A stretch of 64,000 nucleotides of DNA from Peribacillus frigoritolerans (GCF_001636405.1 NZ_KV440950.1:5001-69000); one strand, 5' to 3'; counted from the stretch's first letter, positions 1 through 9,841 are shown. A program made the numbers and translations. Notes: generated by a model not told the origin, from the letters alone.

Positions 1-668
<668 letters not shown>

Positions 669-795
669 AATGTTTGACTTGCTCATTTGCTTTTTTGATA
701 GTGTGTGCTCACTTAAAATTTAACGTTGGCGCTTTGTTTTGTTCAGTTTTCAAAGAGCAATTTCCACAATCGTTCTTTCGAACGGCTGTTTATTC

Positions 796-824
796 ATCAT
801 AACATCTTATTGATTAGTTGTCAA
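796..824 (-). promoter_or_regulatory. rrn promoter nearest the 16S gene
   Basis: The minus strand reads TTGACA, a 17-nt spacer, then TATGAT, about 130 nt upstream of the mature 16S 5' end. The -35 is a perfect sigma-A match and the -10 matches at 5 of 6 positions. Confidence 0.8.
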
Positions 825-879
825 CTTCTACGAAGTTTTTAACTTATTTTAAATCGCTGTGTTTTTCAGCGACCATTTC

Positions 880-908
880 ATCTTATCACTTTCATAGTAA
901 GAAGTCAA
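880..908 (-). promoter_or_regulatory. Second tandem rrn promoter
   Basis: The minus strand reads TTGACT, 17 nt, TAAGAT. It has the same geometry as the proximal promoter and lies 84 nt further upstream. Confidence 0.6.
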
Positions 909-978
909 TAGTTATTATTTCTTTCAGCACCTGCCAAAAGCGATGAAGTTTTTTGCATGTCTTAGTTGGTGCTTATTT

Positions 979-1007
979 ATATTAATCCCATTTCACTTTA
1001 AAGTCAA
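979..1007 (-). promoter_or_regulatory. Third tandem rrn promoter
   Basis: The minus strand reads TTGACT, 17 nt, TAATAT. Three promoters at 84-99 nt intervals fit a strong, growth-controlled rRNA operon. Confidence 0.6.
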
Positions 1008-1178
1008 TGCTTTTTCACCATTTCTTATATTTATATATTACCGGTGATTAGCATCTTCAGTTTATCAACAATTCATAAGACAGCACTTATATAATAGAAA
1101 GACGAAAATGACCTGATAATTACCTTTATATCCTTTTGATGCTTCTTAATAATAGTGAAGTTTTGGAACATAACCAAG

Positions 1179-1208
1179 TTGACTTCATAATTTTCATTAT
1201 GCTATTAT
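1179..1208 (+). promoter_or_regulatory. Possible sigma-A promoter of the carboxylesterase gene
   Basis: TTGACT and TATTAT are separated by 18 nt, about 85 nt before the esterase start. The region is very AT-rich, so chance matches are likely. Confidence 0.35.
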
Positions 1209-1292
1209 ATAACCAAGTAAAATAATCGGAATAGTTAATTTTATTAAAACCTTCTATTAACAAAACTTAGCTAAATCAAAGGAGATGGGAAT

Positions 1293-2051
1293 ATGACAGC
1301 AGCAATGGTAATACCAGGTGCGGAATCTTTTTTCTTACCCGGCAATTCTATCGGCATCCTTATTTGCCATGGTTTTAACGGAACGCCACAAAGCGTAAGG
1401 TATTTAGGTGAAAGATTTGCCGCCAAAGGCTTTACTGTCTTCGCTCCTCGACTGGCAGGCCACGGAACGGATGAATATGAAATGGAAACAAGTCATTATC
1501 AGGAATGGATACAAGATGTTGAAATGGCTTATGCAAAATTAAAGCGAACCTGCACCCATGTTTTCGCCATCGGACAATCAATGGGAGGCGCCCTTGTTCT
1601 CGATTTAGCGACAAAATTGGCTTGTGATGGAATTCTCACCATCAACGCCGCTCTCCAAGTTCCTGAATATGAAAGATATCGTAACCAATCGGTTCCACGC
1701 TTCATTCCCGAAGGCAAGCCTGACATAAAAGACGATATACCTAAAGAAATCACATATGACCAAGTTCCGTCAAAAGCGATTAATCAATTGCTTGATATAA
1801 TGGAACATACCAGTCAAAAACTAATAGACGTTTCGTGCCCGATTCTTATCTTCCATTCACCAGAAGACCACGTTGTACCGGACTCGTGTTCCTATCAGAT
1901 TTACGATACTGTCATGTCCGGTGATAAAGAGATGGTGCGCCTTGAAAATTCATATCATGTGGCGTCGTTGGACCATGACAAAGATCATATCATTGAACAT
2001 TCCTATCAGTTCATTCAAAGGTTAAGTAAAAGGGAAATAATCGCTTCTTAA
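1293..2051 (+). CDS. Carboxylesterase, alpha/beta hydrolase (Est30/YvaK type)
   Basis: A 252-residue cytosolic alpha/beta hydrolase that should cleave short-chain carboxyl esters. The oxyanion-side motif CHGFNGTP lies near residue 25 and the nucleophile elbow GQSMGG near residue 94. The acid is probably the Asp in HSPEDHVVP and the base the His in NSYHVASLDHD near the C-terminus. The length matches the roughly 247-residue Geobacillus Est30 and B. subtilis YvaK. There is no signal peptide. The ATG follows GGAGATGGGAAT. It stands alone on the plus strand between the rRNA promoters and csbD; the natural substrate is unknown. Confidence 0.88.
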   Translation: MTAAMVIPGAESFFLPGNSIGILICHGFNGTPQSVRYLGERFAAKGFTVFAPRLAGHGTDEYEMETSHYQEWIQDVEMAYAKLKRTCTHVFAIGQSMGGALVLDLATKLACDGILTINAALQVPEYERYRNQSVPRFIPEGKPDIKDDIPKEITYDQVPSKAINQLLDIMEHTSQKLIDVSCPILIFHSPEDHVVPDSCSYQIYDTVMSGDKEMVRLENSYHVASLDHDKDHIIEHSYQFIQRLSKREIIAS

Positions 2052-2073
2052 AACTCCTTTCTCCATAAATCAG

Positions 2074-2098
2074 GTTTACCCATACACTTCATGGGTAA
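2074..2098 (+). promoter_or_regulatory. Sigma-B promoter of csbD
   Basis: GTTTAC, a 13-nt spacer and GGGTAA match the sigma-B consensus (GTTTAA, 12-15 nt, GGGTAT), 33 nt before the csbD ATG. The two elements also lie inside a 9-bp inverted repeat (TTTACCCAT and ATGGGTAAA). Confidence 0.78.
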
Positions 2099-2130
2099 AT
2101 ACAGTATATAAAGAAAAAGGAGGTAACATA

Positions 2131-2301
2131 ATGAGCGGTTTATCAGACAAAGTAAAGAGTGCTGTAAATAAAGTTAAAGGTGAAACGAAAGACCAAGTCG
2201 GAAACGCGAAAAATGATCCTCACTTACAAGCAGAAGGTAAAGCCGATAAATTAAAAGGCAATCTCCAAGATGGCATTAGTAAATTGAAAAATGACCGTTA
2301 A
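2131..2301 (+). CDS. csbD: CsbD family general stress protein
   Basis: A 56-residue hydrophilic, Lys/Asp-rich protein starting MSGLSDKVKSAVNKVKGETK, with the internal LQAEGKADKLKG pattern of the CsbD family. The ATG follows a strong AAAGGAGGT site. Family members are small, probably unstructured, sigma-B dependent stress proteins of unknown biochemical role. Sigma-B control is supported here by the promoter at 2074-2098 and by the neighbouring RsbK/M/Y-type locus that should feed sigma-B. The gene is too short for most automatic ORF callers. Confidence 0.88.
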   Translation: MSGLSDKVKSAVNKVKGETKDQVGNAKNDPHLQAEGKADKLKGNLQDGISKLKNDR

Positions 2302-2379
2302 TTGCAAATAGCCAAATACAGGATTCACTCTCTTAACAAACATTCTCATTTCATATAAAAGTGACCCCCCTTTTATAGA

Positions 2380-2410
2380 GAAGAGGCGGCAGATGATCTG
2401 CCGCCTCTTC
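2380..2410 (-). terminator. Terminator hairpin between csbD and rsbY
   Basis: Perfect 15-bp arms (GAAGAGGCGGCAGAT and its complement) around one base, five bases past the rsbY stop. The following tract is only moderately U-rich in either direction, so it may serve both converging genes. Confidence 0.7.
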
Positions 2411-2415
2411 CTTCT

Positions 2416-3558
2416 TCAATTCGCTTGAATAACCACAACACACATATCATCAGGCTGATCTTGCTGCATTTCAGGTGACATCAAAAAATCGATAGGGGGA
2501 GATTCTTTACAATCAAACCATCTTGTCGAGACCGCTTCTTTTATTTGGTCGAGCCCTTCCGTCCCTTCTCGATCTATTGCTTCCATGACTCCATCCGTAA
2601 AAAGCATAAGCTGAATCTTTTCTTCATAATGAATGACTGATTTCTCTATTTTCATCTCGGTGAAGAAACCAACAGGACATGTCCCTTTTGAAAGGGAGAC
2701 CACTTTTCCATCGTCCATTAAAGCAAATCCAGGAGGATGTCCGGCATTTACATATTCCACTGTCTTTTGCTCTGTATCAATGATCATATAAATAGCGGTA
2801 AAATAATAATGCACTTGATTATCATCTTTATTAAGTGTACTCATCCAGCGATTCATTTCATTTATTACTGACACTGGGTCCGAATGGGTCCTGATGGCAT
2901 CCCTCAATACGGAGGAAATGAACATACACACAAGTGAGGCGGATATGCCATGCCCCATCATATCCAACAGGATGATCCCATACCGATTTTCATCAATGCG
3001 GTGCCAATAGTACATATCCCCTGCTAATTTATTCGCAGGTAAGTATGATGCCCTTATAGTTAAGTGGTCATTTATAATGGGTTCACTTAATAAGCTGCTT
3101 TGAACCTGCATGGAAAGATCCAATTCATTGCGGATTTTTTCATCCTGCATTTTATGCCAATCTTTTTCATATTTAAGTCTTAACCCCACGCGAATCCTCG
3201 CAAGTAAATCTATTTTATTGATGGGCTTCATTATATAATCAATTCCGCCAACATCAAGTGCCTCGGCCACCTTGTTTGAATCTTCAAGGGCGGTCACAAA
3301 AATGACGGGAATATCTCTAAGGTGAGGAATACTTTGAAGTCTCCTGCACGCCTCTATCCCATCGATCTCCGGCATCATGATATCAAGCAAAATGATATCA
3401 ACTGAAGTCTCTTTAGGTTGCGGACTATCCACCTGTAAATATTCAAACATCTCAACAGCTGAAGTTAATGATAGAAAATCCGTATAGCCAGCTCGTTTTA
3501 GAATTTTCTCTATAACGAAAAGGTTAACCTGGTTATCATCTACGATTAAAATCGTCAT
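2416..3558 (-). CDS. rsbY: Response regulator with PP2C phosphatase domain (RsbY-like)
   Basis: About 380 residues. The receiver domain covers residues 1-125, with acidic MTILIVDD and phospho-acceptor Asp near residue 58 in LLDIMMPEIDG. A linker leads to a SpoIIE/RsbU-type PP2C domain from about residue 170, with metal-site motifs LLDMMGHGIS and FTDGVMEA. In the B. cereus group this architecture is RsbY, which dephosphorylates RsbV to release sigma-B when phosphorylated by RsbK. I chose ATG 3558 because AAAGGGGAATGAAAG precedes it; an upstream ATG at 3597 lacks a site. It has its own sigma-B promoter and is separated from the kinase and methyltransferase genes by a terminator. The RsbY assignment follows from architecture and neighbours. 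Confidence 0.87.
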   Translation of the reverse strand: MTILIVDDNQVNLFVIEKILKRAGYTDFLSLTSAVEMFEYLQVDSPQPKETSVDIILLDIMMPEIDGIEACRRLQSIPHLRDIPVIFVTALEDSNKVAEALDVGGIDYIMKPINKIDLLARIRVGLRLKYEKDWHKMQDEKIRNELDLSMQVQSSLLSEPIINDHLTIRASYLPANKLAGDMYYWHRIDENRYGIILLDMMGHGISASLVCMFISSVLRDAIRTHSDPVSVINEMNRWMSTLNKDDNQVHYYFTAIYMIIDTEQKTVEYVNAGHPPGFALMDDGKVVSLSKGTCPVGFFTEMKIEKSVIHYEEKIQLMLFTDGVMEAIDREGTEGLDQIKEAVSTRWFDCKESPPIDFLMSPEMQQDQPDDMCVVVIQAN

Positions 3559-3735
3559 TCTTTCATTCCCCTTTTGGCTTATATCGAGCGGCAACATTTA
3601 TCTTTTTTATATGGAACAGTACTTATATAAAGCTCCCTTAACAGGGATTTTTCCATTATATTATAACGAAGTTCAGTCTCTTTTAATAATAATAAACTGC
3701 AGTCGAGATTCTGCATGGAGACCAACTCATTATAT

Positions 3736-3761
3736 ATACCCCTTCTTCGGATGCCTTAAAC
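3736..3761 (-). promoter_or_regulatory. Sigma-B promoter of rsbY
   Basis: The minus strand reads GTTTAA, a 14-nt spacer, GGGTAT. Both hexamers match the sigma-B consensus exactly, about 180 nt before the rsbY start. It would give positive feedback: sigma-B drives its own activating phosphatase. Confidence 0.82.
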
Positions 3762-3800
3762 ATAGTGAAGCAAAAAAAATGAAAAATAATTTAATCAAAA

Positions 3801-3836
3801 AAAGAAAGAGTCCGCATAAATGCGAACTCTTTCTTT
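3801..3836 (-). terminator. Terminator after rsbM
   Basis: 16-nt arms with one G-U pair (AAAGAAAGAG...CTTTCTTT), one base past the methyltransferase stop. On the minus strand it is followed by a T tract. It separates the rsbK-rsbM transcript from rsbY. Confidence 0.88.
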
Positions 3837-3837
3837 T

Positions 3838-4671
3838 TTACAGTTTCCGATAAATCCGTTCCTTTGAATCAAAGTCCTCATAATCCTCCGAAAAGGATGA
3901 TGTATGAAGAGTTTCCTTGCTGCCGACCGCAAGGAAGCCATCTTTACAAAGGCTGTCATAAAACAACTGATTAACATAGGTCTGTAATTCACCGGTAAAA
4001 TAAATCATCACATTCCGGCACATGATGATATGGAACTCATTGAACGAACCATCAGTAACTAAATTATGCTGGAAAAACACAATGTTTTTAAGGAGACCCG
4101 AATCAAGATAAGCATTTTGATAATCGGTTGTATAATACTCCGAAAATTCCTGGTTACCTCCAGCTTGCAGATAGTTTTTCGTATAAGACTGCATTCTATT
4201 TAAAGGTAATATCCCTTTTTCCGCATGACGGAGGACTTCATCATTCATATCAGTGGCATAAATCCTCGCCTTATCATAAAGTCCCTCCTCCTTGAGGATG
4301 ATCGCCATGGAAAAGGCTTCTTCACCGGTTGAACATCCCGCATGCCAAATTCTGATTTCAGGAAGTTTTTTCAGGAGCGGTACAATATTTAAACGAAAGG
4401 CTTTAAAGAAATCCGGATCGCGAAACATTTCAGTGACATTAATTGAAAAATCTCTCAATAGCTTCTCGACATACCCTTTTTCATATAAAACCATTTCAAT
4501 CATTCCGCTGATCCTGCGAACATGGTCCAGCCTCATTCTATTTTCAACTCTTCTTTTTATTGAAGAACGCATATACTTACGAAAGTCAAAGCCAGAAACG
4601 GAATAAATGGCCTCTAGCAATAATTCGATTTCTAAATCTTCTCTTTCTTCAATCGTTAAAGTATCCTTCAT
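3838..4671 (-). CDS. rsbM: CheR-type protein methyltransferase (RsbM-like)
   Basis: A 277-residue soluble SAM-dependent methyltransferase. The N-terminal helical CheR domain (about 1-80) contains SGFDFRKYMRSSIKRRVENR, and the catalytic domain carries the SAM motif HAGCSTGEEAFS and the CRNVMIYF motif typical of CheR. ATG 4671 follows GAGGAAGG and lies 28 nt after the kinase stop, so both genes form one operon. No chemotaxis adaptor or CheB is nearby. In the B. cereus group a CheR homologue beside rsbK, RsbM, methylates RsbK and dampens sigma-B activation; synteny suggests the same job here. This is inference from context. Confidence 0.85.
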   Translation of the reverse strand: MKDTLTIEEREDLEIELLLEAIYSVSGFDFRKYMRSSIKRRVENRMRLDHVRRISGMIEMVLYEKGYVEKLLRDFSINVTEMFRDPDFFKAFRLNIVPLLKKLPEIRIWHAGCSTGEEAFSMAIILKEEGLYDKARIYATDMNDEVLRHAEKGILPLNRMQSYTKNYLQAGGNQEFSEYYTTDYQNAYLDSGLLKNIVFFQHNLVTDGSFNEFHIIMCRNVMIYFTGELQTYVNQLFYDSLCKDGFLAVGSKETLHTSSFSEDYEDFDSKERIYRKL

Positions 4672-4699
4672 GAAAATCCTTCCTCACCCATACTATCAA

Positions 4700-7501
4700 T
4701 CAATTAGTCAGCCATACTCTTAGGACTGATAGCAGCTGATCCAATTTTAATGGTTTGCTGACATAATCGGAAGCGCCGGCCTTCAGGCATTTTTCCCTAT
4801 CGCCTTTCATCGCTTTCGCAGTTAACGCGATGATTGGAAGATTCTCGAATTTACTTTGCTCGCGAATTCTGGTCATCGTTTCGTAACCGTCCATACCCGG
4901 CATCATGATATCCATCAATATAACATCTATATTGTTACCTTTTTCAAGGAGTTCCAAACATTCAAAGCCGTTTTCAGCTGTAAGGATTTCCATTCCCTCA
5001 TGCTTCAGCGCATTTTTCAGGGCAAATATATTGCGGTGATCATCATCGACGACCAGTACTGTTTTATTGCAGAAAGGTTTGGCCTTATCCCGGTCTTCTT
5101 CATCCATCATACCTGCATCCGGTCCTCCCTGCTCGCCAAAAGGCGCTGCAGAATCATCGTGGTTAGCTGCTGCCACTTCCGGAGAAGCAGCTATTGCTTC
5201 GTCGACATTTTTGAAGCCCTCCGGCATGCTTGGAATAAAGAAAGTAAAGGTACTGCCTTGCCCTTCTTCACTATCTACAATGACCCAGCCTCCCAGAAGT
5301 TTGGCAAACTCCCGGCAAATCGATAGCCCAAGTCCTGTACCGCCATATTTTCTCATTGTAGCTCCGTCACCTTGCTGGAATGCTTCAAAGATAAGTTTTT
5401 GCTTCTCTTTTGATATTCCGATGCCAGTATCCGTCACCTTAATTTCAACCCAATTGCTCGCTCCTTTTGTCTGTATCCATTGTGCTACATTTTCTTCATC
5501 AGCTTTTTTGATTTGGACAGACACAGAACCTTTTTCCGTGAATTTAAATGCATTGGATAGCAGGTTTTTCAAAATTTGCTGGAAGCGCTGTTCATCCGTA
5601 AAGAAAATATCCGGAACGTTTTTACTTTTTTCGATTATAAAGTCAATGTTCTTTTTCTTCGCTACATGATCGAAGTTACGGTGCAATAACTCAGGAAGCT
5701 CACTCAGATTCATTTCATCAAAGACCACTTCAAGCTTTCCGACTTCAACTTTTGATAAATCCAAAATGTCATTGATCAACGTTAATAAGTCTTGACCTGA
5801 TGAATTAATGACACGAGCGAATTCCTGTTGCTCTTCATTTAATTTACTATCATTAGGATCTGAAAGCATTTCCGATAAAATCAGGATACTATTAAGCGGT
5901 GTCCGCAATTCATGGGACATATTTGCCATGAATTCCGATTTATATTTTGAACTTAACTTCAATTCTTCCGCTTGTTTTTCAAGATTCAGTTTAGCGACTT
6001 GAAGCTCTTTCGATTTTTCTTCCGTTTCACGATTTCTCTCTTCCAATTGTTCATTGATCATTCGCAACTCTTCAGCCTGTGTTTGCAGTTCCTCCGATTG
6101 GGCTTGCATTTCCTCTGACTGTGATTGCAATTCTTCCGATTGAGCCTGTAACTCTTCAGTCTGTGCCTGTGATTCTTTCAATAAACGCTCTATTTCCATC
6201 CGGCCCTCTACATTATTGATCGTGATGCCCAGAGTATCAAGAACCTGGTTCAGGAACGTTTTTTGCAGCTTCGTAAAGGCCTCCAAACTCGCCAGTTCAA
6301 CCATCGCCACCACTTCATCCTCAAAAACGACTGGCGCAATGACAATGCTTTTCGGGTTGATTTCCCCCAATCCTGTCGTAACCAATTGGAAATCCTCAGG
6401 GATATCTTCGATGACTTTGGTTTTCTTTTCAAGGGCGCATTGACCGATCAAACCTTCGCCAAGACGAAATTCACGCCTGCCCGAATCTTCACCATCTCCA
6501 GCAAAGCTGGCAAGCTTCACAAAGCGCATATCCACACCCTCACCCCGTTTGACGTAAAAAGCTCCAATTGAAGCTCCCATCATCGGTGCAAGTCTTGTAA
6601 TGAACCGGTCAGCAAGGACTTCCACATCAACAATGCGCTGATACATGGTAGCTATATCTGCAACACGGGTCTGAATCCAGTTCTGTTCACTGATCTTTTC
6701 AGTGAAATCTTTTTCTTTTTGGTTATAGATTTCAAGCGATTCCGCCATATCATTGAACGATTTCGCTATATCCCCAATTTCATCAGTGGTCCGAACCGGA
6801 ATTCTTGGTATGACCGACAAATTTTTAAAATCGATATCTTCGATGACCTTCGTAATCGATTGCAGATCTTTCGATGTGCTCCGAATCATCCAAACAACCG
6901 TTACGGAAATGACCAAAATGCTGAGAATAACCGCAAAAATCACAAAACCGATCATATCTTCATAGGTTTGTCTCGAATTACTTAAGGTATCTTTCATGAC
7001 ACCTTCTTGGTAATCCTTAAATTCATCCATCGTACTGATGACTTTCGTTCGTTTTTCCCTTTGGTCATCCATCAGGCTTGAAAGATTATCAGAAGAGTTT
7101 CCCGATTTTATCTTTTGGATGATCTCAGCCTCCGTTATGGAGTAAGAAGCATATTGGGTCTCGAACTCTTTCAATAGCTGCTTCGCTTTCGACTTATTTA
7201 ACGAACCTGATAACCCGGCAATTTTTGATTCAATCAAACTATGATTTTCATTGATGATTTCGAGGCTCTCTGCTCTTTCTTCTTTATTTGCATCATTAGC
7301 TGCAAACAAAATCTCACGGTCCGATCTAGAAAAAAGCTGACGGATTTCCATCGAAGCTTGAACCTTATCATAGCGATTTTCAACTATTTCAGTCATGCTG
7401 CTCTTTAAATTGTTTAGCGTAAACATCATGAATGAAAGTAAAATAGCCAAGAAAAGCAAGATTAAACCAAATCCCAACATTTGCTTTTTCTTAAAACCCA
7501 T
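4700..7501 (-). CDS. rsbK: Hybrid sensor histidine kinase (RsbK-like)
   Basis: A 933-residue membrane kinase. Order: TM1 (about 7-28), an extracytoplasmic four-helix CHASE3-like region (30-180), TM2 (about 185-207), HAMP, GAF (about 285-425), a long coiled coil of EELQAQSEEL-type repeats (about 432-520), HisKA with MSHELRTPLNS (His near 530), an HATPase domain with GTGLGLSICREF, and a C-terminal receiver with Asp near 863 in ILMDIMMPGMDG. This matches the multi-sensor kinase RsbK that drives sigma-B through RsbY in the B. cereus group. It is co-transcribed with a CheR-like methyltransferase. Glutamate-rich membrane-proximal helices could be the methylation targets, though no site can be assigned by eye. 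Confidence 0.88.
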   Translation of the reverse strand: MGFKKKQMLGFGLILLFLAILLSFMMFTLNNLKSSMTEIVENRYDKVQASMEIRQLFSRSDREILFAANDANKEERAESLEIINENHSLIESKIAGLSGSLNKSKAKQLLKEFETQYASYSITEAEIIQKIKSGNSSDNLSSLMDDQREKRTKVISTMDEFKDYQEGVMKDTLSNSRQTYEDMIGFVIFAVILSILVISVTVVWMIRSTSKDLQSITKVIEDIDFKNLSVIPRIPVRTTDEIGDIAKSFNDMAESLEIYNQKEKDFTEKISEQNWIQTRVADIATMYQRIVDVEVLADRFITRLAPMMGASIGAFYVKRGEGVDMRFVKLASFAGDGEDSGRREFRLGEGLIGQCALEKKTKVIEDIPEDFQLVTTGLGEINPKSIVIAPVVFEDEVVAMVELASLEAFTKLQKTFLNQVLDTLGITINNVEGRMEIERLLKESQAQTEELQAQSEELQSQSEEMQAQSEELQTQAEELRMINEQLEERNRETEEKSKELQVAKLNLEKQAEELKLSSKYKSEFMANMSHELRTPLNSILILSEMLSDPNDSKLNEEQQEFARVINSSGQDLLTLINDILDLSKVEVGKLEVVFDEMNLSELPELLHRNFDHVAKKKNIDFIIEKSKNVPDIFFTDEQRFQQILKNLLSNAFKFTEKGSVSVQIKKADEENVAQWIQTKGASNWVEIKVTDTGIGISKEKQKLIFEAFQQGDGATMRKYGGTGLGLSICREFAKLLGGWVIVDSEEGQGSTFTFFIPSMPEGFKNVDEAIAASPEVAAANHDDSAAPFGEQGGPDAGMMDEEDRDKAKPFCNKTVLVVDDDHRNIFALKNALKHEGMEILTAENGFECLELLEKGNNIDVILMDIMMPGMDGYETMTRIREQSKFENLPIIALTAKAMKGDREKCLKAGASDYVSKPLKLDQLLSVLRVWLTN

Positions 7502-7733
7502 TTTTTCCCGCCCACCTTCAATACTTATTTATACCAGCCCGAAATAACGGCATTGCAAAATACTAGAACTCACCTTATATTCTTTGAAATGATATATAGA
7601 TAGTTTCATTGTTCAAAATCAATTTTAACATTTTCCAAGCTAAAATGGTTACCCACACTATCATTTTACATGAATTCCTTTTCCAATTAAGTAACAGTCT
7701 GCCTTACCATTTTCATAAATGGTCCGTACATAA

Positions 7734-7765
7734 CAAAAGCCGAAAGTTTTCACTTTCAGCTTTTG
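7734..7765 (-). terminator. Terminator of the CNNM/CBS transporter gene
   Basis: Arms CAAAAGCCGAAAG and CTTTCAGCTTTTG around a 6-nt loop, 12 nt past the stop. The rest of 7502-7777 holds only the rsbK upstream region. Confidence 0.8.
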
Positions 7766-7777
7766 GTGTGATCCTGT

Positions 7778-9094
7778 TTATTTAATCTTCTTCACTTCAA
7801 CATATAAAACATGGTGGCCGTCCATTTCCTTTACAGTAAATTCATATCCGGCGTATTCAATTCTATCTCCGACAGCAATTTCAAATCTGCCTGTCAGGAA
7901 CCATCCACCCAATGTATCGATATCTTCCTCCGGCAAATCGATCGCAAGGGTATCATTGACATCTTCAACCAATGTTTTAGCATCGAATACATAATGCCCT
8001 TCATCAATTTTTTGAATGAGCGGACGTTCATCCTGATCAAATTCATCACGGATTTCCCCGACGATTTCTTCAAGGATGTCTTCAACCGTTACAAGACCAG
8101 CTGTTCCGCCATATTCATCGGTCAAAACTGCCATATGAATCCTTTCCTTCTGCATTTTTAGCAGCAGATCATGAATGGCGATCGTTTCAAGAACACGGAT
8201 GATGGGTGTTATAAAGGAATCCACCGTTAAAGCCGTTACATTATCTTCAGTAATCGTCGCTGTATAAAGGCGTTTGATATTGACCATTCCCACGACATTG
8301 TCTTTATCACCTTCTATGACAGGATACCTTGTGTATTGTTCTTCCTGTATCAGTTCAACAACTTCCAATAATGGCATGCCTTTTTCGATAACGGTCATTT
8401 CCGTACGCGGAACCATGATTTCGTTGGCAATACGCTCATCAAATTCAAATATCTGATTGACATATTTGTATTCCGATTGGTTGATCTCACCGCTTTTATA
8501 GCTTTCCGATAAAATGATGCGCAGCTCTTCTTCGGAATGAGCTATTTCGGACTCGGAAGCAGGCTTTAATCCGAACATGCCCGTCAGGAGACGTGCAGAA
8601 CCATTCAGTAACCAAATGAATGGGTACAAAATGCGGTAAAAGAGAATTAATGGCTTTGCAAATAGCAAGGTTACCTCTTCTGCCCTTTGAATCGCAACTG
8701 TTTTCGGTGCGAGTTCGCCGACTACAACATGAAGGAATGTCACGGAACCGAACGCGATCAGGAACGAGATGATGTGACTTACAGATTCCTCTAATCCCCA
8801 TTTAGTGAACAATGGTTTTAAGATCGCCTCGACCGTCGGTTCACCCAACACCCCTAAACCTAAGGCGGTTACTGTAATCCCCAATTGACAGGCAGATAAG
8901 TACTCATCGATATGCGATGTCACTTTCTTGGCTGCGAGGGCATTTCTATGCCCTTCTTCAATTAATTGATTGATACGGGAACTTCTGACTTTCACGATTG
9001 CAAATTCCGATGCAACGAAAAATGCGGTTAATGCTATTAATGCAGCTACTGCCAATAATTTTATAAAAATCTCCAATATGTGCGGGTTCTCCAT
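7778..9094 (-). CDS. CNNM/CorC-HlyC family membrane transporter (YhdP/MpfA-like)
   Basis: 438 residues. A DUF21/CNNM membrane domain (about 1-200) has hydrophobic segments including [16 protein letters not shown] and the family motif [18 protein letters not shown]. Two CBS domains (about 215-340) contain [10 protein letters not shown] and [15 protein letters not shown], and a CorC_HlyC domain (about 355-435) contains DTLGGWF. B. subtilis YhdP (MpfA) of this family is linked to magnesium efflux, and its neighbour yhdQ also encodes a MerR regulator, as here. ATG 9094 gives the family N-terminus. A strong AGGAGGTG site lies about 60 nt upstream in the leader, out of register with this start. The ion is inferred. 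Confidence 0.85.
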   Translation of the reverse strand: MENPHILEIFIKLLAVAALIALTAFFVASEFAIVKVRSSRINQLIEEGHRNALAAKKVTSHIDEYLSACQLGITVTALGLGVLGEPTVEAILKPLFTKWGLEESVSHIISFLIAFGSVTFLHVVVGELAPKTVAIQRAEEVTLLFAKPLILFYRILYPFIWLLNGSARLLTGMFGLKPASESEIAHSEEELRIILSESYKSGEINQSEYKYVNQIFEFDERIANEIMVPRTEMTVIEKGMPLLEVVELIQEEQYTRYPVIEGDKDNVVGMVNIKRLYTATITEDNVTALTVDSFITPIIRVLETIAIHDLLLKMQKERIHMAVLTDEYGGTAGLVTVEDILEEIVGEIRDEFDQDERPLIQKIDEGHYVFDAKTLVEDVNDTLAIDLPEEDIDTLGGWFLTGRFEIAVGDRIEYAGYEFTVKEMDGHHVLYVEVKKIK

Positions 9095-9272
9095 ATAGTT
9101 CCAATCCTACTGACCTTCGGATTAGACATATATGGCTTAATCCCAAGCACCTCCTGTATAAATGGTTATTTTCGTTTAATAAGCATTTTTGCCTTATAAC
9201 ATGAACCAAAACCATTTAGCCTATATTGTTACTATGCACCTTTGTGCATAAAACTATAGAGATAAATTTTAA

Positions 9273-9728
9273 TCATACGAGCAACACTAGTAATGATTGG
9301 ATCAAGGCCATGCTTTCACGGGATATCTGTTTTTTTAGAATAAGCTCACTTTTTCCGTCCTTTTCAATCAAGCTGATGAATTCCTGAAGTTCTTCGTTCA
9401 GGCCATCCATTTTATTCTTGAGCTGAAGACCTTTTGTCTCAATTGCTGATGCGGCTTCCTTATCCTTTTTAAGTATTTCTTTAATATCTTCCAATGAAAG
9501 GTTTTCTCTTTTGTATCCTTCGATACGGCGGAGCCTTTCAAGTTCACCGACTGAATAATAACGGTAATTAGAGGCGGAACGTTCTGCTTTAAGCAAGCCA
9601 AGATTCGTATAATAATCTACGGTTCGTTTCGTAACATTCGCCATTTCCGCTAACTCGCCAATTTTTAAAGTCTCGTTCCCAACATAGCCCCTCCTAACCG
9701 TCACGTTATGGTTTAGACAAATCTTCAT
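9273..9728 (-). CDS. MerR family transcriptional regulator (YhdQ-like); start codon unclear
   Basis: Up to 151 residues. The MerR helix-turn-helix LKIGELAEMANVTKRTVDYY is followed by the wing SNYRYYSVGELERLRRI and a coiled-coil dimer helix. The C-terminus has no Cys pair, so copper sensing is not supported. The only in-frame ATG (9728) has no ribosome site. The strong site AGGAGGGG sits about 40 nt downstream of it, before an ATG in the wrong frame (positions 9684-9682, a six-codon frame ending TAA). One extra T in ATGTTGGG would restore an ordinary start just before the HTH. The start is therefore a frameshift, an error, or a leader peptide. The gene lies 180 nt upstream of the CNNM gene on the same strand. 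Confidence 0.72.
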   Translation of the reverse strand: MKICLNHNVTVRRGYVGNETLKIGELAEMANVTKRTVDYYTNLGLLKAERSASNYRYYSVGELERLRRIEGYKRENLSLEDIKEILKKDKEAASAIETKGLQLKNKMDGLNEELQEFISLIEKDGKSELILKKQISRESMALIQSLLVLLV

Positions 9729-9817
9729 GACGTTTTATTCTATTCCATAATCGTACATTATTTTAATTGAAATGAAAAATATTTATTATGCTCTTTACCC
9801 CTTATTGGAAAAATAAA

Positions 9818-9841
9818 AACCGATTAATTGAATAATCGGTT
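9818..9841 (-). terminator. Hairpin/terminator beside repeat copy 1
   Basis: Arms AACCGATTA and TAATCGGTT around a 6-nt loop. Read on the minus strand it is followed by TTTTTATTTTT. AAACCGATTAAT recurs exactly at 9984-9995 on the far side of the repeat. Confidence 0.65.

Noticed and set aside
5067-5669. A 200-codon plus-strand frame inside the hybrid kinase gene
   Set aside because: It is the antisense of HATPase and linker regions, Ser/Pro-rich with no start site; codon bias explains it.
9095-9272. Magnesium riboswitch (M-box) before the CNNM gene
   Set aside because: Only one short hairpin (TATGCAC/GTGCATA) and a stray AGGAGGTG are visible; no M-box conserved blocks or terminator.
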